In this document: piece after piece, positions 17,392-26,369 of the stretch
How the letters are laid out: each line of letters starts with the position of its first letter
Position numbering within the stretch: the stretch's first letter is position 1
Source: Shimia_B sp038527375
GTDB lineage: Bacteria > Pseudomonadota > Alphaproteobacteria > Rhodobacterales > Rhodobacteraceae
DNA: 64,000 nucleotides
Direction of reading: 5' to 3'
Assembly: GCA_038527375.1 (NCBI GenBank)
Contig: JBCBFU010000009.1
Span: 1-64,000 of the forward strand
Notes under the pieces: model-generated
What the model was told of the DNA's origin: nothing
Databases searched by the model: none
Seen by the model: the letters and a program-made list of their open reading frames with translations, nothing else
Position numbers and translations under genes: made by a program

Positions 17392-18312
17392 TCACATCAC
17401 GGCGACGGCGTCCGCCCGTGTCAGGCCAGCGCCGGGCAGACATGCGGCCATGGCGGCGTCGCATTCGATCATGCGGAACGCGTCAGGCTGCGCAAACAGT
17501 GCCCTCAACAGCGTGTTGGTCAGGGCGTGACCGGCCTTGTGACCCACATACCGCCCCAAGATGGGGGCACCGGCCAGTGCCAGATCACCCACGGCATCCA
17601 GCATCTTGTGGCGCACGGCCTCGTCCCCGTGGCGCAGCCCCCCGGGCGACAGGATGTCTGCCCCGTCCACGACCACCGCGTTTTCATAGGTCCCGCCCAA
17701 AGCGAGGCCCTGCGCGCGCATACCATCCACGTCGGCCTTGCGGCAGAAGGTGCGGCTATCACACAGCTCATGCACAAAGGCCCCGTTGGCCAGGTTCATG
17801 TCGCGCGACTGTGTGCCAATGGCGGCGTCAGCAAAGGCGATGTCGAACTGCATACGGAAGCCGCTGCTGGGCTCGAGCCGGGCAACGGCATCGCCGTCGC
17901 GCACTTCGACGGGTTTGAGAATTTCAATGGCGCGGCTGGGCGCGTCCTGAGGGCGAACGCCCGCGGCAAGGATCGCGCGCACAAAGGGCGCCGAGGATCC
18001 ATCGAGGATCGGAACCTCTGGCCCATCAAGTTCGACCAACGCATTGCGGACACCGCACCCGGCGAGTGCAGCCATGAGGTGCTCAACGGTCGACACCGAC
18101 ACGCCATCCGCATTCACCAACCGTGTGCAAAGCGGCACGCGTTCCACGACGTTCCAGAGCGCGGGCACCATCGTGTCGCCTTCAGTCACGTCCGTCCGGC
18201 GAAACCAGATCCCGTGTTCCATGACAGCCGGGCGCACGACCATGCGCACGGTCTTGCCCGAATGGAGACCGACGCCGGTAAACGTCACTTTGGATTTGAT
18301 CGTCGCTTGCAC
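17392..18312 (-). CDS. lpxC: UDP-3-O-acyl-N-acetylglucosamine deacetylase LpxC
   Basis: A 306-residue zinc deacetylase carrying out the committed step of lipid A synthesis. The zinc ligands are the histidine in VEHLMAALAG and the HKMLDAVGD histidine and aspartate; the catalytic histidine lies in VGHKAGHALTN. It starts at a GTG (VQATIKSKVTFTGVGLHSGK) preceded by a gtgggg site. It lies after the ftsZ terminator, so it probably has its own promoter in the 215-bp gap. Confidence 0.95.
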   Translation of the reverse strand: MQATIKSKVTFTGVGLHSGKTVRMVVRPAVMEHGIWFRRTDVTEGDTMVPALWNVVERVPLCTRLVNADGVSVSTVEHLMAALAGCGVRNALVELDGPEVPILDGSSAPFVRAILAAGVRPQDAPSRAIEILKPVEVRDGDAVARLEPSSGFRMQFDIAFADAAIGTQSRDMNLANGAFVHELCDSRTFCRKADVDGMRAQGLALGGTYENAVVVDGADILSPGGLRHGDEAVRHKMLDAVGDLALAGAPILGRYVGHKAGHALTNTLLRALFAQPDAFRMIECDAAMAACLPGAGLTRADAVAVM

Positions 18313-18470
18313 TGCAGCCCCACATAGTCACGCGGATGTCCCCCACCGCTGCAATGTAGCTAAAATTGCGACTGCCGGTCCTCAACTCACTCTTTGTAAC
18401 GCCGTGAAACATGGATTTCAGGTGCGCGGGATTCCGCCAAACCCCCAGGATCTCATGTGGATAACCCACG

Positions 18471-18502
18471 AAAAACGCCGCCCCGTGACGGAGGCGGCGT
18501 TT
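18471..18502 (-). terminator. intrinsic terminator after ftsZ
   Basis: Read leftward, AAACGCCGCC (arm 18493-18502) pairs with GGCGGCGTTT (arm 18473-18482) across a 10-nt loop, and the leftward strand runs directly into a T tract (18471-18475). It lies 26 bp past the ftsZ stop codon and separates the main division operon from lpxC. Confidence 0.8.
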
Positions 18503-18527
18503 CAAAAACCCGAGGTAAGACGGGTAG

Positions 18528-20123
18528 TTAGTTCGCCTGACGGCGCAGGAACGCTGGGATTTCGATGCGCTCTTGTTCGGGATCGGCCTGCGGCTCTTCC
18601 TCGTAGGATTGCACCGGCGGTTGTGCCCGCATCGGCTGCGGTTCTGCGGTTTCACCGGACGGCGCACCGGTCATACGACCGATCAGCGAGTTGATTCCAA
18701 AGCGCGGACGCTCTTCGCTGGCGGCAGGCGCGGGCTGCACCGTGGTGGGGGCGGGGCCTGCTGCGGCGGGACGGGCCACGGGGGCCTGCCCTGCGGGAAC
18801 GCGGTTCACTGCACTCTGCAAACGCTGCAGCGCCTCTGGCGATGGGGTGCCGGGCGCGGGCGAGCGCGGGGCGACAAAGGCGGCGGCGGGAGCCTCTTCC
18901 TCGATATGCGGCTCGAACGCGGGGGGCGTGGGTTGATAGGCGGGCGGCGGCAGGTCGTCCGCGGCGGCGGGTGCCGCTGCGGGACGCGTGCTCTCGAACA
19001 GGTCCGGCGTTGGTGCGGCTGCAACCTCGGCCACAGGCTCTGCTGTGGCTTCGGCGGCGACGGGGGCCTCGACCTCAGCTGCGGCTTCCACGGCAGGCGC
19101 GGCCGCGATGGGCTGTGCCAGGCTGCGGCGCGGGATCGGCACCTCGGTGTGCACTTCGGAGGCGTCGATGCCGGTTGCAACCACGGACACGCGCATCTTG
19201 CCGTCCATGGTGGTGTCGAGGGTCGAGCCCACGATGATGTTGGCGTCTTGATCGACCTCTTCGCGGATGCGGTTGGCCGCCTCGTCCAGTTCGAACAGGG
19301 TCAGGTCGTAGCCACCGGTGATGTTGATCAGCACGCCACGCGCGCCGCGCAGGCTGATTTCGTCCAGAAGCGGGTTCGCGATGGCTTTCTCGGCGGCTTG
19401 GACGGCGCGATCTTCGCCCTCGGCCTCGCCTGTGCCCATCATGGCCTTGCCCATCTCGTCCATGACCGAGCGGACGTCCGCAAAGTCCAAGTTGATGAGG
19501 CCCGGTTTGACCATCAGATCGGTCACGCCTTTGACGCCCTGATAGAGCACGTCATCCGCCATCGAGAACGCCTCGGTAAAGGTCGTCTTCTCGTTGGCCA
19601 GACGGAACAGGTTCTGGTTCGGGATGATGATCAGCGTATCGACGACCTTCTGCAGGGCCTCTACACCCTCCTCGGCCTGACGCATGCGCTTGGCACCCTC
19701 GAACTGGAAGGGTTTGGTCACGACACCGACAGTCAAAACACCCAGCTCACGCGCGGCCTGCGCGATGATGGGGGCCGCCCCGGTGCCGGTGCCACCACCC
19801 ATGCCAGCGGTGATAAAGCACATGTGCGCCCCGGCGAGGTGATCGACGATCTGTTCGATGCTCTCTTCCGCGGCGGCGGAGCCGACCGAGGGGCGCGCGC
19901 CCGCGCCCAGACCTTCGGTGACCTTGATGCCCATCTGGATCTTGGACGGGGCCGCGGCGCCGGACAGGGCCTGCGCGTCCGTGTTGGCGATCACGAAGTC
20001 CACGCCATCAAGCTGCTTCTCGATCATGTTGTCGACGGCGTTTCCGCCTGCCCCGCCAACACCGAAAACAGTGATCCGCGGCTTCAGCTCGTCATGGCCG
20101 GGCATCGAGAGGTTGAGTGTCAT
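18528..20123 (-). CDS. ftsZ: cell division GTPase FtsZ
   Basis: A 531-residue tubulin-like GTPase that forms the Z-ring. The GTP-binding signature GMGGGTGTGAAP and the N-terminal FGVGGAGGNAVDNMI motif are present. The GTPase core covers about residues 10-320. A long Pro/Ala/Glu-rich linker (320-515) follows, as is usual in alphaproteobacteria. The conserved C-terminal peptide EIPAFLRRQAN anchors partners such as FtsA and MipZ/ZapE-type proteins. ATG 20123 has an aggac site. A 220-bp gap upstream suggests a separate promoter. Confidence 0.98.
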   Translation of the reverse strand: MTLNLSMPGHDELKPRITVFGVGGAGGNAVDNMIEKQLDGVDFVIANTDAQALSGAAAPSKIQMGIKVTEGLGAGARPSVGSAAAEESIEQIVDHLAGAHMCFITAGMGGGTGTGAAPIIAQAARELGVLTVGVVTKPFQFEGAKRMRQAEEGVEALQKVVDTLIIIPNQNLFRLANEKTTFTEAFSMADDVLYQGVKGVTDLMVKPGLINLDFADVRSVMDEMGKAMMGTGEAEGEDRAVQAAEKAIANPLLDEISLRGARGVLINITGGYDLTLFELDEAANRIREEVDQDANIIVGSTLDTTMDGKMRVSVVATGIDASEVHTEVPIPRRSLAQPIAAAPAVEAAAEVEAPVAAEATAEPVAEVAAAPTPDLFESTRPAAAPAAADDLPPPAYQPTPPAFEPHIEEEAPAAAFVAPRSPAPGTPSPEALQRLQSAVNRVPAGQAPVARPAAAGPAPTTVQPAPAASEERPRFGINSLIGRMTGAPSGETAEPQPMRAQPPVQSYEEEPQADPEQERIEIPAFLRRQAN

Positions 20124-20343
20124 GTCCTGTTTCCGCCTGTGTTTTTTGTCGTGTCCGCGCCGACCTTTTGCCCCCGTGTCCCTTGGGTGGCGCGGGGCCG
20201 CGCGCTGTCGATTTTACAGTTTTCCAAGGGAACCCTACCGCTATGTGGCAAACGGGTCACTAAAAAACTGCCTTTTTGACGCCAAATATCGGCGCTTTTT
20301 TGCCACATTCCGCTGGATTTTGACGGAAGAGCAAGATGATGGG
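20124..20343 (-). promoter_or_regulatory. ftsA-ftsZ intergenic region with a split inverted repeat
   Basis: This AT-richer gap between ftsA and ftsZ carries TGTGGCAAA at 20244-20252 and its reverse complement TTTGCCACA at 20299-20307. Runs of T/A lie between them (tttttgac, gcgctttttt). The geometry suits a regulator binding on both sides of a promoter dedicated to ftsZ. No -35/-10 pair was convincing enough to call. Confidence 0.35.
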
Positions 20344-21678
20344 TCACCAGTTCTCACGGAACCACCGCACCGCCCGTTTGAGGCTGCGTGCCGGGTACGT
20401 GTCGGCGGGAAGTTCAAAGTCCCACCATTCGTCCTGCGGGTGCGCAGCAAAGAGGCTCAGCCCCACGGCGCTGGCAAAGGCGGGTCCGGTGGCGGCCTGC
20501 GGCAGCCCTTGCACACGCAAGGGGCGGCCAAGGCGCACCTGTTGACCCAAAATTTTCGAAGCGAGCCCATCGAGACCCGGGATCTGGCTTGCACCGCCGG
20601 TCAGCACGATTTGCTGGCTGGGCAGTTGATCAAAGCCCGCCGCATCCAGACGCGCGCGCACCTCTTCGAGGATTTCCTCGACCCGGGGGCGCATGATGCC
20701 GATCAGTTCGGCGCGACTGACCTGACGGCGATCATGTTCCCAATCGCCCGTATCTCCGCCGATATCGATCATCTCGCGGTCGTCCATGCCGGTGGCCACA
20801 ACGCCGCCGTAAAATGTCTTGATCCGCTCGGCGGTGGCCATCGGGACCTGCAGGCCCAGACTGATGTCGCCGGTGACGTGTTCGCCGCCCATGCGCACGG
20901 TGTCGGCGTAGATCATGTGACGTTTGATGAAGATCGAAACGCCCGTGGCCCCGCCGCCCAGATCGATGCAGGCCGCGCCCAGTTCCTGTTCATCCTCGAC
21001 CAGCGACGACACCCCCGACATGTATGCCGACGATGCCAATCCAGCGAGTTCAAGGTCACAGCGCTTTACGCAATAGGCCAGATTTTGGACGGCGGTGCTG
21101 TCGACGGTCAGCATGTGCATGTCGACGGCCAGCCGATTGCCCTGCTGCCCTCGCGGGTCGCCCAGACCCGAGCGGTGATCGAGCGCAAAATTCACAGGCT
21201 GCGCATGGAGCACGTCGCGCCCTGCCCCGTAGCTGGGCACATCGCAGGACGCCATGGCCCGGCTCACGCATTGTTCGGTCACGATGTCCTCGGACAACTC
21301 GACCTCGCCATTCAGGCCATAGCTGCGCGGGTCGGCCCCGGCAAAGGACGCGATCACGTGGTCCACGCGAACATTGGCCATCTTCTGCGCGGCCTGCACG
21401 GCGGTGCGGATGGCACGTTCGGTTTCGCCCATCGTGTCGATTTCGCCAAACCGCACCCCGCGCGAGCGTGTGGTCGCGGCCCCGATGACACGGAACGCGG
21501 ATTGTCCCGCCATCGCGCCCAGCCCGTCCTGTTCGCGAAACCGGTCGGGGCCGTCAAAGCGCAGCACGAGGCATGCGATCTTGGAGGTGCCCACGTCCAG
21601 GATGGCCACGACGCCCCGCTGCATGGCGGCCTTGCGCATGTTCCGCATGGCGCGTTGGGCGGCGTAAAGTTCACTCAT
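20344..21678 (-). CDS. ftsA: cell division protein FtsA
   Basis: A 444-residue actin-like ATPase that tethers FtsZ to the membrane. Phosphate and adenosine motifs are visible (VAILDVGTSKIACLV, AACIDLGGGATGVSIF and IVLTGGASQIPGL). The C-terminal amphipathic helix is recognisable (SLKRAVRWFRENW). ATG 21678 lies inside the end of ftsQ (8-nt overlap), so translation is probably coupled. An in-frame ATG at 21732 is rejected because it lies deeper in ftsQ. Confidence 0.95.
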   Translation of the reverse strand: MSELYAAQRAMRNMRKAAMQRGVVAILDVGTSKIACLVLRFDGPDRFREQDGLGAMAGQSAFRVIGAATTRSRGVRFGEIDTMGETERAIRTAVQAAQKMANVRVDHVIASFAGADPRSYGLNGEVELSEDIVTEQCVSRAMASCDVPSYGAGRDVLHAQPVNFALDHRSGLGDPRGQQGNRLAVDMHMLTVDSTAVQNLAYCVKRCDLELAGLASSAYMSGVSSLVEDEQELGAACIDLGGGATGVSIFIKRHMIYADTVRMGGEHVTGDISLGLQVPMATAERIKTFYGGVVATGMDDREMIDIGGDTGDWEHDRRQVSRAELIGIMRPRVEEILEEVRARLDAAGFDQLPSQQIVLTGGASQIPGLDGLASKILGQQVRLGRPLRVQGLPQAATGPAFASAVGLSLFAAHPQDEWWDFELPADTYPARSLKRAVRWFRENW

Positions 21679-22558
21679 TACCGAAGCCTCCGATTTCGAT
21701 CCCCTTGATACGCCGCAGCTCGGACAGGCCATGTTCGGCCAGCCGCAGGGTCGGGCGGTGGGGATTTCTCAGGTCAATGTGGGTGATGTCGCGGGCCAAA
21801 AGGTCCTGCGCCGTATCAAGAAGGATCACGCGTTCCAGCGCGGCCAGCGCGCCGTCTTCGGGCAATTGGATCACCTGACCGCGGTCGAGGATCACATCCC
21901 AACGCCGCTGCCCCACACGGGACAGGCCGCGCATACGGGGCGCGATGGGCGCCGCGGCGCGCAAGAGGTCAAGCGCTTCGGTCACATGCTCGTCGGCACC
22001 CGCGCCAACGACGAGGGGCAGATCGGCACGGTCCGAGCGGGCATCGAGGGACGCCACGGATACGCCGTCGATATCCAGCAGCGACAGCCCATCTGGCCCG
22101 CGCCAGACCAGCGCCGGAACCCGCTCCACCAGCCCAATTTCCAGAACGCCGCCGGGGCGGATGCGCAGGGTGGCATCCTGCACCGGTGCAAGGCTTTCGA
22201 CCTGCGCGCGCAATGCATCAAGGTCGAGGTCAAAGGACGAGGCGGGCAAATCGAGATGGAGGGCCGCGCGCACGGTGTCAGACACCTCGGCGCTTGCCCC
22301 ATTGACGGCCATCAGGTTGACCATGAACTCCGGGCGTTCTTGCACCCAGGCCCGTGCTTCGACCACACCTAGCGCCATGTTCTGCCGCACATGCGGCTGA
22401 TTGATGTAAAGCGTCACGCCCGCCACCACTGCAAAGGCAGGCACACCCGTCCGCAAGAGCGCGCGAAAGAGTGGCGTTAACCACAGCCGTTGCAGCCGAT
22501 ACCCCCAGCGTGAGGGCGCGGGATCAAACCCGGGGCGTGCGCCTGCTAGCGGTCGCAT
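21671..22558 (-). CDS. ftsQ: cell division protein FtsQ
   Basis: A 295-residue bitopic divisome protein linking early and late division proteins. It has a cytoplasmic N-terminus, one membrane helix (about 36-56, TGVPAFAVVAGVTLYI), a POTRA domain starting near VNLMAVNGASAEVSDTVRAA, and the FtsQ domain ending with an HIDLRNPHRPTLRL segment. ATG 22558 overlaps the end of ddl by 13 nt; an alternative ATG at 22585 is deeper in ddl. Confidence 0.92.
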   Translation of the reverse strand: MRPLAGARPGFDPAPSRWGYRLQRLWLTPLFRALLRTGVPAFAVVAGVTLYINQPHVRQNMALGVVEARAWVQERPEFMVNLMAVNGASAEVSDTVRAALHLDLPASSFDLDLDALRAQVESLAPVQDATLRIRPGGVLEIGLVERVPALVWRGPDGLSLLDIDGVSVASLDARSDRADLPLVVGAGADEHVTEALDLLRAAAPIAPRMRGLSRVGQRRWDVILDRGQVIQLPEDGALAALERVILLDTAQDLLARDITHIDLRNPHRPTLRLAEHGLSELRRIKGIEIGGFGNE

Positions 22559-23460
22559 GATGCGTCCTCCACCAGCCAGCGGCACAGCGCGCCGAAATCC
22601 ACACCCGCATACGCGGCCTGTTCGGGGGACAGGGAAGTGGGCGTCATGCCGGGCTGCGTGTTTGTCTCCAGCAGGATCAACCCGGCGAGACCCTTGCTCT
22701 CATCCCAGCGGAAATCCGTGCGCGACATGCCCCGGCAGCCCAGTTCCCGGTGCGCCCGCAGGGCGTAGTCAAAGCAGGCCGCCTCGATTTCAGCCGGGAT
22801 ATCCGCGGGCACCACATGGCGCGATCCGCCTTCGACGTATTTCGCATCGTAGTCATACCAGCCGTCGGTCAGGATATCCGTCACGGCCAAGGCACGGTCG
22901 CCCAGCACGGTCGTCGTCAATTCGCGGCCCGGCACAAAGGCCTCGACCATCAGGGTGTCGGGCATATCCGCAGACAGGCTTGGAGGGCGATTAGCGCCTG
23001 CTTCCACCAGATAGACCCCGACCGAGGAGCCTTCGTTATAGGGCTTCACGACATAGGGCGTTGGCAACAGGTGGGCGGCCTCGACCTCGGCTTTTGTCGC
23101 TAGGACGCTCTCGGCCACGGGCAGGCCTGCGCGGCGGTAGACGTCTTTGGTGCGTTCCTTGTCCATGGCCAGCGCGGAGGCCAAAACACCCGAATGCGTG
23201 TAAGGTAGACCCAGCCATTCAAGGATGCCCTGGATACAGCCATCTTCGCCCCACCGCCCGTGCAGCGCGTTAAACACCGCGTCGGGCTGAAGCTCGGCCA
23301 GGTCTGCAAAAACGCTCGGACCCGCATCGATTTCGGTGACGGTAAAGCCTTCGTCGCGCAGGGCCTCTGCGCACATCTTACCGGTGCTGAGCGATACCTC
23401 ACGCTCGGCCGATGGGCCGCCCATCAGGACGGCGACGGTAAGGGATGCCCTGCTCGACAT
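22546..23460 (-). CDS. ddl: D-alanine--D-alanine ligase
   Basis: A 304-residue ATP-grasp enzyme making the D-Ala-D-Ala dipeptide for MurF. Motifs include VLMGGPSAEREVSLSTG, PYVVKPYNEGSSVGVY and the C-terminal metal-binding LLETNTQPGMTPTSL. Length and place between murB and ftsQ are those of DdlB. The last 13 nt overlap ftsQ. Confidence 0.95.
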   Translation of the reverse strand: MSSRASLTVAVLMGGPSAEREVSLSTGKMCAEALRDEGFTVTEIDAGPSVFADLAELQPDAVFNALHGRWGEDGCIQGILEWLGLPYTHSGVLASALAMDKERTKDVYRRAGLPVAESVLATKAEVEAAHLLPTPYVVKPYNEGSSVGVYLVEAGANRPPSLSADMPDTLMVEAFVPGRELTTTVLGDRALAVTDILTDGWYDYDAKYVEGGSRHVVPADIPAEIEAACFDYALRAHRELGCRGMSRTDFRWDESKGLAGLILLETNTQPGMTPTSLSPEQAAYAGVDFGALCRWLVEDASCDR

Positions 23461-23534
23461 GCCCGGCTACTGCCTCTCTCGCCCGCGATTGGTCCGGTTT
23501 CGGTTCGCGGTGCGTTATTTTGGTTTTGCGTGGT

Positions 23535-24467
23535 TTACGCGCCTGTGTCCGGGGTCGTTTCTCCGACCCTCATGATCTCCCATTCTAGCGACAAACCGCT
23601 AGAATCGTAAACCTTTTTTCGCACCTCTTCGCCCAACCCTTCCAGATCGGCGGCGGTGGCGGTGCCGGTGTTGATCAGGAAGTTGGAATGCTTGGGGCTC
23701 ATCTGCGCGCCGCCGCGGGTGGCGCCGCGCATGCCCGCGTCGTCGATCACCTTCCAAGCCTTGAGGTCATGGGTGTCATCGGCCCGGCCGGTAGAGCTGA
23801 ACCCCGCCGGATTTCGGAAGGTCGATCCGGCGCTGCGATCCTTGGTGGGTTGGGTCGCGTCGCGCTTGGCCAACTGCTCTTCCATCGTCTGCGCGAGCGT
23901 GTCGGGGTCGCCCATGGGACCGGTCAGTGTGACGCGCGTGAGGACCAAATCGGCAGGAAGGTCGGTCTGGCGATAGGCAAATCCCATATCTTCGGGACCC
24001 AGCGTGATGACCTCCCCCTGCCGCGTAACGGCCTGAGCCTCCACAAAGGCATCTGCCGTATAGCTGCCATAACAGCCCGCATTCATGCGCGCTGCACCGC
24101 CGATAGAACCCGGGATGGTGCGCAGGAAGGTCAGGTCAATCCCGGCCTGCGCGGCCTTGCGCGCGACATGGGCATCGAGCGCCCCTGCCCCCGCATGGAC
24201 ACGGTCGCCATCGATCTCGATCCCCATGAAGGGTCGGCCCAGCCGGATCACCACAGCCCGCAATCCCCCGTCGCGCACGATCAGGTTCGACCCGACCCCC
24301 ATGGGAAAGACAGTGTGGCCCGGCGCGAGGTCACGCAGGAACGTGCTCAGATCCTCAAGGTCGGCGGGCTGAAAGAACCAATCGGCAGGACCGCCCACAC
24401 GCAGCCATGTCAGGTCTGCAAGCGACCGGTTTTCAGTGATCGTTCCGCGCGGGGTTGGCAGTTTCAC
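23535..24467 (-). CDS. murB: UDP-N-acetylenolpyruvoylglucosamine reductase MurB
   Basis: A 310-residue FAD enzyme reducing UDP-GlcNAc-enolpyruvate to UDP-MurNAc. Motifs are TWLRVGGPADW, GVGSNLIVRDGG, the TIPGSIGGAARMNAGCYG flavin site and SAGSTFRNP (catalytic serine). The PKHSNFLINTG end is type I-like. It starts at GTG 24467 (VKLPTPRGTITENRSL), with an agga motif about 10 nt upstream; the only nearby ATG is out of frame. Confidence 0.95.
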   Translation of the reverse strand: MKLPTPRGTITENRSLADLTWLRVGGPADWFFQPADLEDLSTFLRDLAPGHTVFPMGVGSNLIVRDGGLRAVVIRLGRPFMGIEIDGDRVHAGAGALDAHVARKAAQAGIDLTFLRTIPGSIGGAARMNAGCYGSYTADAFVEAQAVTRQGEVITLGPEDMGFAYRQTDLPADLVLTRVTLTGPMGDPDTLAQTMEEQLAKRDATQPTKDRSAGSTFRNPAGFSSTGRADDTHDLKAWKVIDDAGMRGATRGGAQMSPKHSNFLINTGTATAADLEGLGEEVRKKVYDSSGLSLEWEIMRVGETTPDTGA

Positions 24468-24486
24468 GGAGCCATGTCCTTCTTCT

Positions 24487-24729
24487 CTATCCCGTGCGAC
24501 CCTTCACCCAGCGCCACAGATAGATCAAGGGCCAGCGCAGGACCGAGGCCGCCGCCACCGCGAACAGAAGCCCGGCCATCGGGCCGTTCTCATAGGTCAC
24601 CCACCCGAGGATAGGGATGCCGATAGCGATCATCGCGTAGGCAAAGCGCCAGTGGTGGTCACGCGACGGAAACATCGCGCGCAGATTGGCCACGATGAGC
24701 CATAGACAGGCGGCAAGTATACTAGGCAT
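24487..24729 (-). CDS. DUF2484 family membrane protein (second copy)
   Basis: An 80-residue protein with two to three hydrophobic segments (SILAACLWLIVANLRAMFP, YAMIAIGIPILGW and LLFAVAAASVLRW), matching the Rhodobacterales DUF2484 family. Its ATG lies 8 nt inside the end of the preceding DUF2484 gene. The location between murC and murB suggests an accessory envelope role; nothing about the reaction can be stated. Confidence 0.8.
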   Translation of the reverse strand: MPSILAACLWLIVANLRAMFPSRDHHWRFAYAMIAIGIPILGWVTYENGPMAGLLFAVAAASVLRWPLIYLWRWVKGRTG

Positions 24730-24961
24730 GACCGCTCACCTTGCGCCACAGGTGCATCAGCGGGCGCCGGAACATGCTGACAAACCCAGCCGTTGCAAGC
24801 GCGACCCAAAGCCAGCCGTGGACGACGCCGATCCATGCGATCAAAACAGGTGCCGCAACCAGTAGAACAAGGCCGGGGGCGAATTGATGGCGCATCGGCA
24901 AGAAGGCCACCGCCGTGGCCGCCAACACCCATAGGGCTGCGATGATCAAGGGCGTGCTCAC
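24722..24961 (-). CDS. DUF2484 family membrane protein (first copy)
   Basis: A 79-residue paralogue of the next gene, with the same plan: an N-terminal hydrophobic helix (TPLIIAALWVLAATAVAFLP), a central helix and the ending SMFRRPLMHLWRK, comparable to VLRWPLIYLWRWV in its neighbour. GTG 24961 is used. It lies 4 nt after the murC stop codon; a longer frame from 25036 would overlap murC heavily. The pair looks like a tandem duplication that has diverged. Confidence 0.75.
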   Translation of the reverse strand: MSTPLIIAALWVLAATAVAFLPMRHQFAPGLVLLVAAPVLIAWIGVVHGWLWVALATAGFVSMFRRPLMHLWRKVSGHA

Positions 24962-24965
24962 GACC

Positions 24966-26369
24966 CTAACCCTTGGCAAGCTCGGTGGGCAAAGCGTTGG
25001 CCCACGCGCTGATCGTCCCTGCGCCCAGACAGACAACCATATCCCCCGGGCGCGCCTGTTCGCGCACCAGCCGCGTCAGGTCGTCCTGATCCAGCAGCGC
25101 GCGGGCATGCCGGTGCCCGTGGCTGATCAGGCCCGCGACCAGATCATCGCGGCCAGCGCCGGGGATCGGGTCCTCGCCCGCGGCAAAGATGTCGGCGATG
25201 GCAACGACGTCGGCCTCGTTGAAACAGGTGCAAAAATCTTCGAACAGCGAATGCAGGCGGGTAAAGCGGTGGGGTTGGTGCACTGCGATCACGCGCCCTT
25301 CGGTCGATTGACGCGCGGCCTTGAGGACGGCGGCAATTTCAACCGGGTGGTGGCCGTAATCGTCGATGATGGTCACGCCATCGACTTCGCCGACCTTGGT
25401 AAAGCGGCGGTTCACCCCGCCGAACGCGGCAAGCGCGGTACGGATTTCCTCGCGCTTCATGCCCAATTCGCGGGCCACGGCCACGGCAGACAGCGCGTTC
25501 GAGACGTTGTGATCGCCGGGCATCGGCAGCGTGCAACCTTCGATCACGGCATCTTCGGCCTGAAGCGCGATGTCGAAATGCGCGATACCCGCCTTGTAGG
25601 TTAGGTTCACCGCCCGGACGTCCGCCTGCGCATTGAAGCCAAACGTGACGACCCGACGGTCGGTGATCTTGCCCACCAGCGATTGAACCTCCGGGTGGTC
25701 GGTGCAGCATACCGCCAGCCCGTAGAAAGGGATGTTCGACACGAAATCGAGGAAGCCCTGACGCAGCGTATCGAAGTCACCCCAATGCTCCATATGTTCG
25801 GGGTCGATATTGGTGACGATGGCGATGGTCGCGGGCAGACGGTTGAAGGTGCCGTCGCTTTCATCGGCCTCCACAACCATCCATTCGCCCTGCCCTGTCC
25901 GGGCGTTGGAATCGAAGGCGTGGATGATGCCGCCATTCACGACCGTGGGGTCGAAATTGCCTGCATCGAGCAAGGTCGCAACCATCGTGGTGGTGGTGGT
26001 TTTGCCGTGGGTGCCGGCGACCGCGATGTTGGATTTGAGGCGCATCAGTTCGGCCAGCATCTCTGCCCGGCGCACGACCGGCAGACCGCGACGGCGTGCC
26101 TCGTCCAGTTCGGGATTCCCGGGCTTGATGGCGGAGGAGATAACGACCACCGCCGCATCATCGAGGTTCTCGGCCCGCTGCCCTTCGAAAATCAGGGCGC
26201 CGTTGCGGTCCAGCCTGTCGGTGATCTTGGAGGTCTTGAGGTCAGAGCCCTGCACCACATAGCCGTGGTTCAACAGCACCTCGGCAATGCCTGACATGCC
26301 AATGCCGCCGATGCCGACGAAATGGATCGGGCCCACATCGCCCGGAAGCTTGGTCGCGGCTGCGTTCAT
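24966..26369 (-). CDS. murC: UDP-N-acetylmuramate--L-alanine ligase MurC
   Basis: A 467-residue Mur ligase adding L-Ala to UDP-MurNAc. The N-terminal Rossmann motif (HFVGIGGIGMSGIAE), the ATP loop AGTHGKTTTTTM and the C-terminal GAGTISAWANALP are visible. The start codon overlaps the end of murG by 4 nt (ATGA-type coupling). Confidence 0.96.
   Translation of the reverse strand: MNAAATKLPGDVGPIHFVGIGGIGMSGIAEVLLNHGYVVQGSDLKTSKITDRLDRNGALIFEGQRAENLDDAAVVVISSAIKPGNPELDEARRRGLPVVRRAEMLAELMRLKSNIAVAGTHGKTTTTTMVATLLDAGNFDPTVVNGGIIHAFDSNARTGQGEWMVVEADESDGTFNRLPATIAIVTNIDPEHMEHWGDFDTLRQGFLDFVSNIPFYGLAVCCTDHPEVQSLVGKITDRRVVTFGFNAQADVRAVNLTYKAGIAHFDIALQAEDAVIEGCTLPMPGDHNVSNALSAVAVARELGMKREEIRTALAAFGGVNRRFTKVGEVDGVTIIDDYGHHPVEIAAVLKAARQSTEGRVIAVHQPHRFTRLHSLFEDFCTCFNEADVVAIADIFAAGEDPIPGAGRDDLVAGLISHGHRHARALLDQDDLTRLVREQARPGDMVVCLGAGTISAWANALPTELAKG

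Noticed and set aside
18573..20279. 568-codon open frame antisense to ftsZ
   Set aside because: FtsZ is certain; the antisense translation is Gly/Arg-rich low complexity.
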